A DNA stretch of 64,000 nt from Propionibacterium acidifaciens DSM 21887 (GTDB lineage: Bacteria > Actinomycetota > Actinomycetes > Propionibacteriales > Propionibacteriaceae). Below the pieces are notes generated by a model. It was not told the DNA's origin, did not search any database, and saw only the letters and a program-made list of their open reading frames with translations. The stretch lies in contig NZ_AUFR01000009.1 of assembly GCF_000426605.1 (NCBI RefSeq), positions 1 to 64,000 of the forward strand, in the 5' to 3' direction. The translations under genes were made by a program, and so were the position numbers. Positions 1-9,275 of the stretch are shown one piece after another. Position 1 is the first letter of the stretch, and each line of letters begins with the position of its first letter.

Positions 1-2
1 TC

Positions 3-320
3 ACCGAATCAGGCCTTCTCGAGGGTCCGGGCGAGACCACGACCCACGATCCGGGTTCTTCCTCCGTGCCTCACATCGCGGACAAAGGGTATGTCGGGAT
101 GGGCCTGATCACCCCTGTCAAGAAACTCCCGGGTCTTCCCCTGTCCGAGGCCGACAAGAACTTCAACCGGGCCATCGACCGGATCAGGTGGAGGATCGAA
201 CAAGTCATCGCCCACCTCAAAACATGGAAAACCCTCAAAACCGGTTATAGACGCCCCATCGACGCCCTCCCGGACGCCATCACAACAATACTCGGAATCA
301 TATTCACCTACACCCTATGA
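3..320 (+). CDS. IS5-family transposase, C-terminal part (5' end outside window)
   Basis: The frame is already open at the window edge and ends at TGA 318-320. The translation contains ADKGYVGMG, a run resembling the end of the DDE catalytic domain (ADKNFNRAI, RIRWRIEQVIAHLKTWKTL), then a GYRRPI tail, typical of IS5-family DDE transposases. The N-terminal half is not visible, so whether this copy is intact is unknown. The stop lies inside a terminal inverted repeat (311-329), so this is the 3' end of the element. Its insertion truncates the ABC-transporter remnant that ends the siderophore operon. A matching N-terminal half in the same orientation is at about 20704-20990. Confidence 0.8.
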   Translation, partial: TESGLLEGPGETTTHDPGSSSVPHIADKGYVGMGLITPVKKLPGLPLSEADKNFNRAIDRIRWRIEQVIAHLKTWKTLKTGYRRPIDALPDAITTILGIIFTYTL

Positions 321-329
321 ATAAGCCTC
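311..329 (+). repeat. Right terminal inverted repeat of the IS5-family element
   Basis: CACCCTATGAATAAGCCTC. Its reverse complement begins GAGGCTTATTCATAGGG, which recurs at 20704-20720. Related ends (GAGGCYTATTCA or GAAGCTTATTCA) bound the two small elements at 32715-32793 and 40239-40316. The sequence changes abruptly to ABC-transporter coding sequence at 330. Confidence 0.8.
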
Positions 330-676
330 GTAGTTTATGGGCAATGATCAGTACCGTTCTGTTCTCAATAAGCCTGCCGATGGCCTTCTGAATCATTGTT
401 TCGTTCTCATGCTCAATGGAAGCTGTGCTTTCATCCGACAGGATCAGCAGCATGCCCGACTTGCGCACCTTCGAGTAAAACAGCATGGTGGGAATGCCCA
501 GGACCAAGACCTGCAACGGACTCACCATCACATAGCTCACCGGAGTGATCCCCACGGAAGCCACGCCCAGGCCCACTAGCGTGTTCACGACGAAGAAGAT
601 GCTGGAAGAAGATGCTGATCGTCATAAAATCGGTGATCTGCAGTCTTTCGAAGGCCCGGCCTCGCATGGTCCTCAT
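330..676 (-). pseudogene. Fused remnant: MptD/Trep_Strep-type ECF S-component joined to an ABC exporter ATPase end
   Basis: An ATG at 676 overlaps the thioesterase stop (ATGA) with an upstream GGAGAAGG. The frame runs MRTMRGRAFERLQITDFMT, which looks like the start of an MptD/Trep_Strep-family ECF substrate-binding membrane component. A 13-bp tandem duplication (592-617) then shifts the frame. Past it the protein resumes VVNTLVGLG...SPLQVLVLGIPTMLFYSKVRKSGM, a further part of the same membrane family. It then jumps directly into the end of an ABC ATPase (DESTASIEHENE, Walker B and D-loop; TVLIIAHKL, H-loop). At 329 the IS5 element cuts it. A deletion must have removed most of an ECF and ABC-transporter cassette. 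The family assignment of the S-component is from memory of its typical sequence. Confidence 0.65.
592..617 (-). repeat. 13-bp perfect tandem duplication causing a frameshift
   Basis: GAAGAAGATGCTG occurs twice back to back on the plus strand (592-604 and 605-617). Collapsing one copy joins the N-terminal frame of the S-component (…TISIFF) to its continuation (VVNTLV…). The duplication is therefore the frame-breaking lesion. Confidence 0.85.
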
Positions 677-1488
677 CGCTCATCCTTCTCCTCCACATCT
701 CCTGGGTGATTCGACTGTCGGTGGCGCTGCCGTGCCGACGTTCGCGGGTTCGCGCACATCTCCTCCTCAAGCTCCCGGTAGTAGGCCGTTCCCGGCTGGT
801 GGGGGAAAAAATGGTCCCCCTCGAAGCTCCGCAACTCGAACTGCGCACTCGTCATGGCCTGCCATCCGACCACGAGTTCAGCAGGCGTCTCGGTGTCCTC
901 ACACCCGACATGGGCATGAATCGGGCAGCTGAGTATCTCCCCCCGGTGGACCAAGGTCTCGTCTATGCGGTAGTCGGCAATGATCTGTGGCAGTAACCAG
1001 CCCAGCAGTTCACGGTCGGCGAGCAGCTCGGCGGGGGTACCGCCGAGCCTGACGAGTTCAGAGATCAGCGCCTCCTCGCCCTGAGAGCTGTGGAAATGGC
1101 TGACGGGGCTGCGCAGGGGCTCGTGGCGGCCAGCCACGACCATGAGCCGCGGCACCATCCCATACTCAGACTCGAGGAGCGCCGCCGTTTTGAATCCCAG
1201 CATCGCGCCCATCGAATGACCGTAGACGCAGTACTCTTGGTCGTTGATCATCTCGGCCATGGCCCCGGCGAGCGAGCCCACCAGCTGCTCCCCGTCAGTC
1301 GCGGGTTTCTCACTGATCCGTGTCGCCTTGCCGGGCAGTTCGACCGGCACGACCATGAGCCGTTCCTGGTACTTGGTCCATGGCCGGAAGACCGCGGCGG
1401 AACCGCCGGCATGGTGGAAGCAGAACATCATGCGGAGCCGGGACGCGCCTGTGTCCTCGACGAAGGGGAATTCCGTCAGTCGCTCCAT
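673..1488 (-). CDS. Type II (editing) thioesterase of the siderophore NRPS
   Basis: A 271-residue alpha/beta hydrolase of the YbtT/PchC/GrsT type. Members hydrolyse misprimed or stalled acyl groups from carrier-protein arms. Visible features are the early FCFHHAGGS block, the nucleophile elbow YGHSMGA (about residue 92-98) and the C-terminal GDHFFPH that carries the catalytic His. The start ATG overlaps the NRPS stop (TGATG) and its own stop overlaps the next start (ATGA), so it is translated as part of the biosynthetic operon. The last 30 or so residues are hydrophilic and probably disordered. It proofreads rather than builds the product. Confidence 0.93.
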   Translation of the reverse strand: MERLTEFPFVEDTGASRLRMMFCFHHAGGSAAVFRPWTKYQERLMVVPVELPGKATRISEKPATDGEQLVGSLAGAMAEMINDQEYCVYGHSMGAMLGFKTAALLESEYGMVPRLMVVAGRHEPLRSPVSHFHSSQGEEALISELVRLGGTPAELLADRELLGWLLPQIIADYRIDETLVHRGEILSCPIHAHVGCEDTETPAELVVGWQAMTSAQFELRSFEGDHFFPHQPGTAYYRELEEEMCANPRTSARQRHRQSNHPGDVEEKDER

Positions 1489-4400
1489 CAGATCTCCCCC
1501 TCCTCGACATCAGCCCCCACGCTGGCCTCGATGTGATCGGAAAGCTGACGCACCGTCGGGAGAGCAAAGACATCCCGGATGGAAATCTCCACCGAGATCT
1601 CCTTGCGGATCGCGTTGACCAAGTGGACCGCGGCGAGCGAGTCGCCGCCGAGCCGGAAGAAGTCGTCGTCGATACCGGGTTCGTCGCTGTCCAGCAGCCT
1701 CGACCACATCGCGACGAGTCGAGCGTCCCGTTCATTACGTGGACCCGTCGGAGCCATGAAAGACTCCTGGGACTGCGCTTCAAGGCTGTCCCTGTCAACC
1801 TTGCCGTTCCAGGTACGTGGGAGCTCGGCGAGTGGAACGATCCGTCGGGGCCGCATGTACTGCGGCAGTCTCTGGGCCAGTCGTCCTTCCACAAGCCCAA
1901 GGACATCCTCAGACTCGACCACAACGTACAGTTCAATATTGCCGGTGTGTTCGGACGCACGCGTCGTCGATGCAGTGCGCTCGGAAACACCGGCCCTGGT
2001 GACGACGGCGACGCACTCCCGCAATCCGGGTACCGTCAAAGCGGCCGACTCGATTTCCCCGAGCTCAATGCGGTAGCCGCCGACCTTGACCTGGCCGTCA
2101 CGTCGTCCGAGGAAGACGATCTGCCCGTCGCGCCCGTACATGGCCTGGTCGCCGGTGCGGTAGAGCCTCTCGCCCGTCCTCGGGTGCCGGAGGAAGGACT
2201 GCCCGGTCCGCACCGGGTCCTTCCAGTAGCCCAGCGCGAGCCCACGGCCGGCGATGTACAGATCGCCCGGCACGAGCTCGGGACGGTCCTCCAGCGCGTC
2301 GTCCAGGACGTACATCCGCTGGTTCGCCAGCGGCTTGCCGTAGGGGATGCTCGGCCGTTGTGCGTCGGCGACACTGATCGGATACCAGTTGGACCAGATC
2401 GAGGCCTCGGTCGCGCCGCCCAGGCCGTATGCACGGCAGTCCCGGAAACTGTCCGCCATGCGCAGCGCCACGTCGACCGGAATCCAATCTCCGCTCAGCA
2501 GCACCGCCCGCAGATGCTCGTCCACGAGTCCCCGGTCGGCCAGGTGTCCGGCGTACATCGAGAACAGCGAGGGCACCGAGTTCCACAGGCTGACCTGGTG
2601 ACTGCACGTCAGCTCCCACCAGTGCGCAGGATCACGCAGACCCTGCAGAGAGGGCATGACGATCGCGCCGCCGCAGGCGAGCATGCCGAAGACATCGTAG
2701 ACGGACAGATCGAAATTCAGTTCGGACAGAGCGAGGACACGGTCCTGCGGGCCCGCCCCGAGTCTCGCGTTGACGTCCCGGATGGTGTTGACCACCGCCC
2801 GATGGGCGATCGCGACCCCCTTGGGCACACCGGTCGTCCCGGAGGTGTAGATCACATAGGCCAATCCGTCGGCTGCGGGTCCGCTCCCGATGGGCGCCGC
2901 AGGGGAACTGACAGGAGAGAACCCGCCCATCACGTCGGCAAGTTCGATCACGGCGCGGCCACGCCCGATAGGCTCGGGCAACCCCTGACGGTCCTTTACC
3001 AGGACGATGCCGACCCCCGCGTCGGTGAGGATCCTACTGTTGCGCGCCACCGGGTGGGTGGGGTCCAGGGGGAGATAGGCGCAGCCTGCCTTGAAGACGC
3101 CGAGGACCGCGCTGATCTGATGGGTGGACTTCGGCAGCAGGATCGCGACGAGGGAGCCGGGCTCGGGGGACTCGGCCGCGATGAGCCGGGCCCAGCGCTC
3201 CGATTCCTCGTCGAGTTCTGTGTAGGACAGTTCGCGCTCGGAGTCAATGACCGCTGTGCGCCCACCGTGGTCCCGCAGGCCCTCGTCGAAGAGCCCGAGC
3301 AGCGTCTGCGTGCCGTCACCCGGCCCGGAGTCCTCGCTGAGGACGCCGGTGCGGTTGAGCGCCGCGATCCCGTCACGGTTGAGGCTTGGGCAGACTGTGA
3401 CTGTCTCCTGCCCCCAGGAGAGCGGCTGCGCTGCGAATCCCTTGGCGAGGGACTCCACCGCCTGCACCAGCGAGCGGAAAATCCCGTCCACCATCTGCTC
3501 GGGGAAGAGGGCCTCGACGGCGTCGAGGTTCAGCACCAGCCCCCCGTCGTCCTCGTAGACCTGCAGGTCCATCCACACCTGGGGCGTCTGGGAGAGCCCG
3601 TAGTCGATGACGCCGAGATAGGGGCTGGTGGACGCATCGCGTTCGACCACCCCTAGGCCGCAGGTGAAAACCACCGGCATGGTGATCTGCGATCGGCGCT
3701 GCCGGTTGAGCATGCGTTCGACGCTCACCCCGCTGACATGGCTGTGGGCCAAATTGCGCCACATCCGCCGTTGCAGGGCTCTGGCCCGCTGGCTGAAGGA
3801 GGCGCCGCTGCGAGTGTCGACGCTCAGGATCGACAGGCTCGTGAAATCGCCGACGATCGCGTCGACCTCCGGCGCGAAGGGAGTGCGCTCGAACTGTGTC
3901 AAATTGATGCTGAGCCCCGGCTCCTCACTGTATCGGGCCAGCGTCTCCGCGTAAACCTCGGCGAGGAAGGCGGCCTCGGTGAGGCCCTCCTGACGGAGGC
4001 CCTCCTTCACGGCCTGCCAGGCGGCGGGCTCCACGAGGGCGCTGTGTCGGACGAAGGCCGACGAAAAGTCCCCATCGGGCTGCGAGACCGGCAGCTGCGG
4101 CGCCGGGTGGATGCGGTCCAGGCGGTCCTCCCAGTAGTCGAGGTCCTGCTGGTAGGCCTCGCTAGCCCGGAGCCGTTCCATCGCCTCCACATAGTCCTTG
4201 AAGGAGTACGCGGGAGTCCGCCCGGCGTACGAAGCGGGCCCAGCCTCGTAGAACTCTTTCCACTCGCGGAAGACGTGGAACATACTCCAGCCATCGATGA
4301 AGACGTTGTCGAAACTCAGGAAAAGCCGTCCCTCACCCTCGCCGGTGCCCGCGTAGCGCACGTCGAAGCACGGCCACTGCGTCGGGTCGAAGCGCTGACG

Positions 4401-7400
4401 CGACATCTCTTGCCGGATTCGTTCGACGCGCTGGGTGCCCGGTAGACCCTGCCCTTGGACATGGGCGATCCTGTAGCGCGGCACCTGCGGCAGGAATCTC
4501 TGGCTCAGACCGTCCTCGCAGACGACGGCGCGGAGCATCGGGTGACGTTCGACGAGAGCGTTGAAGGAGTCCTCCAGGCGCGCCAAGTCGAGCCTTGCGG
4601 TGGCCATTTCGAAATAGCAGTGGCTCGACACCTCACCAAGCTCCACGGCTCCCGAGGCGCCGATCAGATAGGACTGCTGCACCTCTGTGAGGGGGAAGGG
4701 TGCGTACTGGTCCTCGGCGTGCACGATCGCCGGCAGTTCGTCACCGCTTCCCGTCCGCGCCGCGAGCGAGTCGATCCGGGCAGCCATGTCCTTCAGCACG
4801 GGCGAGTCGAAGACGATGTCCAGCCCGAAGTCGACATCGAAGCGCTCCTCGATCCGCTTCCTGAGTCTGGTCGCCACCAGCGAGTCCCCGCCCAGCCGGA
4901 AGTAGTCGCTGTCCGTCCCGGCATCCACGTCCAACAGCTCTTCCCAGATGCCGATCAGAGCTTCCTCGGTGGCGCTCAGCTCGACCTCACTCTTGGCCGC
5001 CGTAGGCTCGTCCTGAAAACTCTCGGGCGTGAGGAGCCCCACAAGTGCCCTCTGGTCCACCTTCCCGTTCGCGGTCAGGGGGAACTCGCCGAGGCGCATG
5101 ATCCGCTTGGGGAGCATGTACTCGGGGAGTCTGGCCGATAGCACGCGGACGGCCTCCTCGTATTCCTGGGGCGGCACAGGCACCGGTTCGGCTCCGCCGG
5201 CCCTGACCGCCAGGAAGAGCATCAGGGACTCGGTCAGCCCGATGCTCGACAACAGGCGGAAGTCGGCGCCCTCGAGCGCCTCTCGCCAGGCCTGCGCGTC
5301 GAGCAGCATCTCTCCACTGCCCTGGCGGGCATCGCTGTACTGCACGCTGAGGAAGGCGGCGCTCACCTCGGCCAGGGGCGTCGAGGAGATCGGCTCGACA
5401 AGCAGCAGCAGGCCCTGCTCGGCGAGCAGGGCGTGGATCCGTCGCAGGCTCGCGTCGACGTCGGTGCTTTGGTGGACGCTCTGATTGCAGATCGCCAGGT
5501 CGAAGCGCTCGGCGGCCGACACCGGGGCCGGCTTCCCGACAGTTGTGAACAGCATCCGCCCGAAGGAGCCGGGCTCGGACTCGTCCATCCGGTCGAGATA
5601 ATAGGGCGAGTAGTCAGCCATGGTATAGGAGGACGAGCCGCTCGCCTGGGCGTACTCGCGAGACTCACGGAGGCGTCTGGCGCCCAGTTCAAACACCCGC
5701 ATCCCCGCCTCGTCCGCCTGCCCGAGCGCGCGCACGATTTCCCTGATGGCAGCGTGCGTCAGACGCCCCACGGCCCTGCCGGACAGGAATTCCTCGACGG
5801 GCACGACCTCGGGCCTCTGGACAAACTCGGCCAGTGACTCGGCTTGCGCCGCCTCGACGAAGGCCCTGCCGAAGGGCCTCACGAAGCGATCGAGCTCGGC
5901 GCGTTCGGCCTCACTGGGCAGGACCGCGGTCACGGCGTCCCGGTCGGCGAGCCAGTGCGCCCAGCTGCGTTTCAGGGCGACGAGACGGTCGTCGGCGGAG
6001 AGCCTCCGGCAGATGAGCTGGGCGGTCCATCGGCGCATGGTCTCCATGGCGTAGCCGCACTGCACGGCTTCGTCGTGCGCGAGCGCGGCGCACAACTCCT
6101 GGTCGGCTAGCACGGGTGCCAGGACGGCGTCGACATCGATACGGCCGACGTCCTCAGCCTCCGTCTCGAGCGCTCCCCCACTCTCCGGGCCGTCCGGGGC
6201 CAGAGGCTGCTCGGGTTGGACAAAGACGACCAGCGAGCTCGAGGCCGAGCCCCGCACGGGGACGCACACGGCCCGTGTCACGGGCAACAGGGCCTCGCAG
6301 GCGGCCTCGACCTCCCCTAGCTCGATCCGGTGCCCGCGCAGCTTGATCTGATTGTCGGAGCGGCCGAGGAATTCGATGGTCCCATCCTGCCAGAAGCAGC
6401 CCAGATCACCGGTACGGTACCAGCGGCTTCCCTCTGCGTCCACGAACTTCTTCGCAGTGAGCTCCGGGTCGTCGACATAGCCGGTGGCGACGCCGAGCCC
6501 ACCGATCCACAGCTCCCCCGCCACGTGGTCCGGGCAGTCCCGTCCCTCGGCGTCGACCACTCGATAGGCCTGGTGCTCCAAGGCGCGCCCGTAGGGGATC
6601 GAGACCCAGTCCTCGGGGACGGCGCCGGTCAGTTCGATGGCGTTCGACCAGATGGCGGCCTCAGTCGCCCCTCCCATGGCGAGAATGTGCCCGTCGGGCA
6701 TGAGCTCGGCCATCCGGCTCGGCAGCCCCACGTCGATCCAGTCGCCGGACAGCAGCACGTGACGCAAGCTCGCAAGCCTTTCCGGCGCGCCGGCGGCGCT
6801 CGTCAGAAGCATCTCGAACAGAGTGGGGACCGAGTTCCACACGGTGATCCGGCAGGACTCCACCAGGTCCAGCCAGACGACGGCGTCGCGGCGCGCCTCG
6901 TCGGCGATGGTCACCAGGCAACCGCCCGCCGCGAGGACGCCGAAGGCGTCGTAGACCGACAGATCGAAGTCGAAGGCCGAGACACCCAGCACCCGGTCAT
7001 AGGGCCTGATGCCGAGACGGCGGTTCACCACCTCGATCGTGTTCCAGGCGGCTCCGTGGCTGATCTCGACCCCTTTCGGGACACCGGTGGTCCCGGAGGT
7101 GTAGATGACATAGGCGGGGTCCTGCGGTCGTGGCCTGGGCAGGGACAGCTCCCCGCTGCCGCGGCGGGCCTCTTCGAAGCCGATGACGCGCACACCGTTC
7201 TCGTACCACCGTTCCCAGGGCTCCTGATCGCTCAGCAGGAAGCCGATCCGCGGGGAGGAGAGGATGGCCGCGAGCCGCTCCGGCGGCTGCTGAGGATTCA
7301 CCGGGACATAGGCGGCTCCGGTGAGCATCACCCCGAAGGCGGCGATGACCTGCTCGGGGCCTCTGTCCATCATGACCGCACAGAGCCCACCGCGCCGCAA

Positions 7401-9263
7401 CCCGACAGCCGCCAGTGAGCCAGCAACGGCCCGCGCGCGTTCGACGAACTCGCGGTGGTTCAGTGTGCGCCCGTCGTGGGCGCGCAGGGCGGGACGGTCA
7501 GGGAATCTGCTAGCCGCTGCGAGCAGTTGGTGGACCAGAGTGGTCTCGGGCAGGGCCCAGTTCGTCAGCTCGGCGCGTTCGGCGCGCCTGGCGAGCACTC
7601 CTCGAGGCTCGACGGGCCCAGCGGATCCCAGCTGCGAGGCGATCGCCTGCTCGGTCTCGCGCACGAGACAGTCGACGATCTCGTCGAGCAGGCCCTCGGG
7701 GAAAATCTGCTCGACGGCGTCGCAGATAAGGGTGAAGCCGTCAATAGTGTTGAAGACCTGCAGATCGATCCAGACCTGCGGGGTCTGCGAGATCATATAG
7801 CCGATCTCGCCGAAGGTCTCCACGAACTCCTCGTTCACCAGCGGCTCACCGAGATTGCAGGAAAAGACGACAGGCGCGAGGAACTGCTCGCCGCGTCGGG
7901 CACGCAGATCGCGCAGGACCCGGACCGCCGAGTAGCCACAGTGGACGACGTCCTCGTAGAAGGACTCCTGGATGGCGCGCAGGTCCTCGACGAAGGACCG
8001 TCGGCTGCTCAGGTCGACGTCGGTGAGGGTGAGGGTGGTGAAGTCCGCCACGACGTCCTCGATGGCGGGATCGCTGTCACGGTTGAACAGCGGAACGCTC
8101 ATGAGGAAGCGCTTCTCCTCGCTCCACTGCCCGATCGTGCGCGCATAGGCAGTCAGGAGCACCATCGCCGGTGTCGTGCCGTGCCGCTCGCAGGCCGTGC
8201 GCAGGGCCCTCCAGCTGCTCCGGTCGAAGCTGTGACAGCGGCGCACGAAACGCGGAGCCGCGGCAGGTTTCCCGCCCCGGCGCAGGGGCAGCCGCGGGCC
8301 TGAGGGGAGTTCGTCGATGCGCGCGAGCCAGTACTGCCTGTCCCGCTCGACGTCCTCGGCGCCCTCACGCGCCCTGGTCTCCAGATAGTCCGCGAAACTC
8401 CACTCTGGGTCGGTCCGGGGCGCCTCGCCCGTCGCGTAGTGGTGCGCGAGATCGCGCAAGATGATTTGGAAGCTCTGCACATCGCAGACCAACAGGTCGA
8501 TGTCGAAATGCAGGAGTGCCCTGTTCTCATCGAGCAGGCTCAGCTGCAGGCAGCACACCTGCCCCTCGTCGATGGCCAGGAGCCGGTGGGACAACGCCTC
8601 GCGCATCTCCAGTAGCGCCGCCTGCTGCTCATCGGCGCCCAGGCCGGTCAGATCATGGATGGCCACGGAGGCGTCGGCCGGTTCGGCGCGCACGTACTGT
8701 CTGCCGTCGTCGGTGTAGCAGGCCCTCAGCATGGGATGGGCGCGCAGCAGCGTCTCCCAGGAAGCCTCCAGCCGGGCCGGGTCCAGCCAGCCGGTCTCGA
8801 CCTCCACATAGCCGTGACAGCCGACACCGCCCATGTACTGCCCCTGCCTGCGGCCGATCCAATAGGCGTACTGCACGTCCGTCAGGTCGAAGGGCTCGGC
8901 ATCACTGCGCGCCCCCGCGGCCTCGGGCGGCTCCGCGCCCTGACCGATCCCGGCATCGGCAGGGTCTTGGGGCCCCGACTGCGCGAACGCCATGGCCATC
9001 CCTTCAGCCGAGCCGTCGGCAGGCTCGCCCGGGGAGGCCTCGACGAGCAGCTGCACCCATTCGGCGAGCGTGGGACGGCGCATGAACGAGCCGAAGGAGA
9101 CGCGGTAGCCCTGCTTGATCCATCCGGCAAGCAACCTCATGGTCGGCAGGGACTCCAGCCCCAGTGTGAGCAGATTGTCCGTGCCAGCGATCTCGGTCTC
9201 GGCGCCAAGAATCGCCGAGACCGACGCCGCGAGCCTCTCGCGGATCTCGTCCTTGGTGAGCAC
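1488..9263 (-). CDS. PchE/HMWP2-like NRPS: ArCP-Cy-A(MT-like)-PCP-Cy-A-PCP, two cysteine modules
   Basis: 2591 residues. An N-terminal aryl carrier protein (phosphopantetheine Ser38 in LGLES) receives the starter acid. Cy1 covers about 123-560 and has the cyclisation motif DLLVCDVQS near 253-265, replacing the HHxxxDG of ordinary condensation domains. The A1 core YTSGTTGVPKG is near 718. An MT-fold insertion lies at about 1050-1390 but its SAM loop is degenerate (FELGARRL), as expected for a PchE-type epimerase-like domain. PCP1 (GGDS) is near 1460. Cy2 has DNVFIDGWS near 1650. A2 is about 1990-2480 and PCP2 is near 2540. Pocket residues read DLYNLSMIW (A1) and DLYNLSLIW (A2), matching the cysteine code DLYNMSLIW at all but one or two positions. 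Each module should make a thiazoline. There is no TE, so the chain passes to the PchF-like NRPS. The start has a fair context, 12 bp after the ligase stop. Confidence 0.95.
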   Translation of the reverse strand: MLTKDEIRERLAASVSAILGAETEIAGTDNLLTLGLESLPTMRLLAGWIKQGYRVSFGSFMRRPTLAEWVQLLVEASPGEPADGSAEGMAMAFAQSGPQDPADAGIGQGAEPPEAAGARSDAEPFDLTDVQYAYWIGRRQGQYMGGVGCHGYVEVETGWLDPARLEASWETLLRAHPMLRACYTDDGRQYVRAEPADASVAIHDLTGLGADEQQAALLEMREALSHRLLAIDEGQVCCLQLSLLDENRALLHFDIDLLVCDVQSFQIILRDLAHHYATGEAPRTDPEWSFADYLETRAREGAEDVERDRQYWLARIDELPSGPRLPLRRGGKPAAAPRFVRRCHSFDRSSWRALRTACERHGTTPAMVLLTAYARTIGQWSEEKRFLMSVPLFNRDSDPAIEDVVADFTTLTLTDVDLSSRRSFVEDLRAIQESFYEDVVHCGYSAVRVLRDLRARRGEQFLAPVVFSCNLGEPLVNEEFVETFGEIGYMISQTPQVWIDLQVFNTIDGFTLICDAVEQIFPEGLLDEIVDCLVRETEQAIASQLGSAGPVEPRGVLARRAERAELTNWALPETTLVHQLLAAASRFPDRPALRAHDGRTLNHREFVERARAVAGSLAAVGLRRGGLCAVMMDRGPEQVIAAFGVMLTGAAYVPVNPQQPPERLAAILSSPRIGFLLSDQEPWERWYENGVRVIGFEEARRGSGELSLPRPRPQDPAYVIYTSGTTGVPKGVEISHGAAWNTIEVVNRRLGIRPYDRVLGVSAFDFDLSVYDAFGVLAAGGCLVTIADEARRDAVVWLDLVESCRITVWNSVPTLFEMLLTSAAGAPERLASLRHVLLSGDWIDVGLPSRMAELMPDGHILAMGGATEAAIWSNAIELTGAVPEDWVSIPYGRALEHQAYRVVDAEGRDCPDHVAGELWIGGLGVATGYVDDPELTAKKFVDAEGSRWYRTGDLGCFWQDGTIEFLGRSDNQIKLRGHRIELGEVEAACEALLPVTRAVCVPVRGSASSSLVVFVQPEQPLAPDGPESGGALETEAEDVGRIDVDAVLAPVLADQELCAALAHDEAVQCGYAMETMRRWTAQLICRRLSADDRLVALKRSWAHWLADRDAVTAVLPSEAERAELDRFVRPFGRAFVEAAQAESLAEFVQRPEVVPVEEFLSGRAVGRLTHAAIREIVRALGQADEAGMRVFELGARRLRESREYAQASGSSSYTMADYSPYYLDRMDESEPGSFGRMLFTTVGKPAPVSAAERFDLAICNQSVHQSTDVDASLRRIHALLAEQGLLLLVEPISSTPLAEVSAAFLSVQYSDARQGSGEMLLDAQAWREALEGADFRLLSSIGLTESLMLFLAVRAGGAEPVPVPPQEYEEAVRVLSARLPEYMLPKRIMRLGEFPLTANGKVDQRALVGLLTPESFQDEPTAAKSEVELSATEEALIGIWEELLDVDAGTDSDYFRLGGDSLVATRLRKRIEERFDVDFGLDIVFDSPVLKDMAARIDSLAARTGSGDELPAIVHAEDQYAPFPLTEVQQSYLIGASGAVELGEVSSHCYFEMATARLDLARLEDSFNALVERHPMLRAVVCEDGLSQRFLPQVPRYRIAHVQGQGLPGTQRVERIRQEMSRQRFDPTQWPCFDVRYAGTGEGEGRLFLSFDNVFIDGWSMFHVFREWKEFYEAGPASYAGRTPAYSFKDYVEAMERLRASEAYQQDLDYWEDRLDRIHPAPQLPVSQPDGDFSSAFVRHSALVEPAAWQAVKEGLRQEGLTEAAFLAEVYAETLARYSEEPGLSINLTQFERTPFAPEVDAIVGDFTSLSILSVDTRSGASFSQRARALQRRMWRNLAHSHVSGVSVERMLNRQRRSQITMPVVFTCGLGVVERDASTSPYLGVIDYGLSQTPQVWMDLQVYEDDGGLVLNLDAVEALFPEQMVDGIFRSLVQAVESLAKGFAAQPLSWGQETVTVCPSLNRDGIAALNRTGVLSEDSGPGDGTQTLLGLFDEGLRDHGGRTAVIDSERELSYTELDEESERWARLIAAESPEPGSLVAILLPKSTHQISAVLGVFKAGCAYLPLDPTHPVARNSRILTDAGVGIVLVKDRQGLPEPIGRGRAVIELADVMGGFSPVSSPAAPIGSGPAADGLAYVIYTSGTTGVPKGVAIAHRAVVNTIRDVNARLGAGPQDRVLALSELNFDLSVYDVFGMLACGGAIVMPSLQGLRDPAHWWELTCSHQVSLWNSVPSLFSMYAGHLADRGLVDEHLRAVLLSGDWIPVDVALRMADSFRDCRAYGLGGATEASIWSNWYPISVADAQRPSIPYGKPLANQRMYVLDDALEDRPELVPGDLYIAGRGLALGYWKDPVRTGQSFLRHPRTGERLYRTGDQAMYGRDGQIVFLGRRDGQVKVGGYRIELGEIESAALTVPGLRECVAVVTRAGVSERTASTTRASEHTGNIELYVVVESEDVLGLVEGRLAQRLPQYMRPRRIVPLAELPRTWNGKVDRDSLEAQSQESFMAPTGPRNERDARLVAMWSRLLDSDEPGIDDDFFRLGGDSLAAVHLVNAIRKEISVEISIRDVFALPTVRQLSDHIEASVGADVEEGEI

Positions 9264-9275
9264 CTCTGTCCTTCC

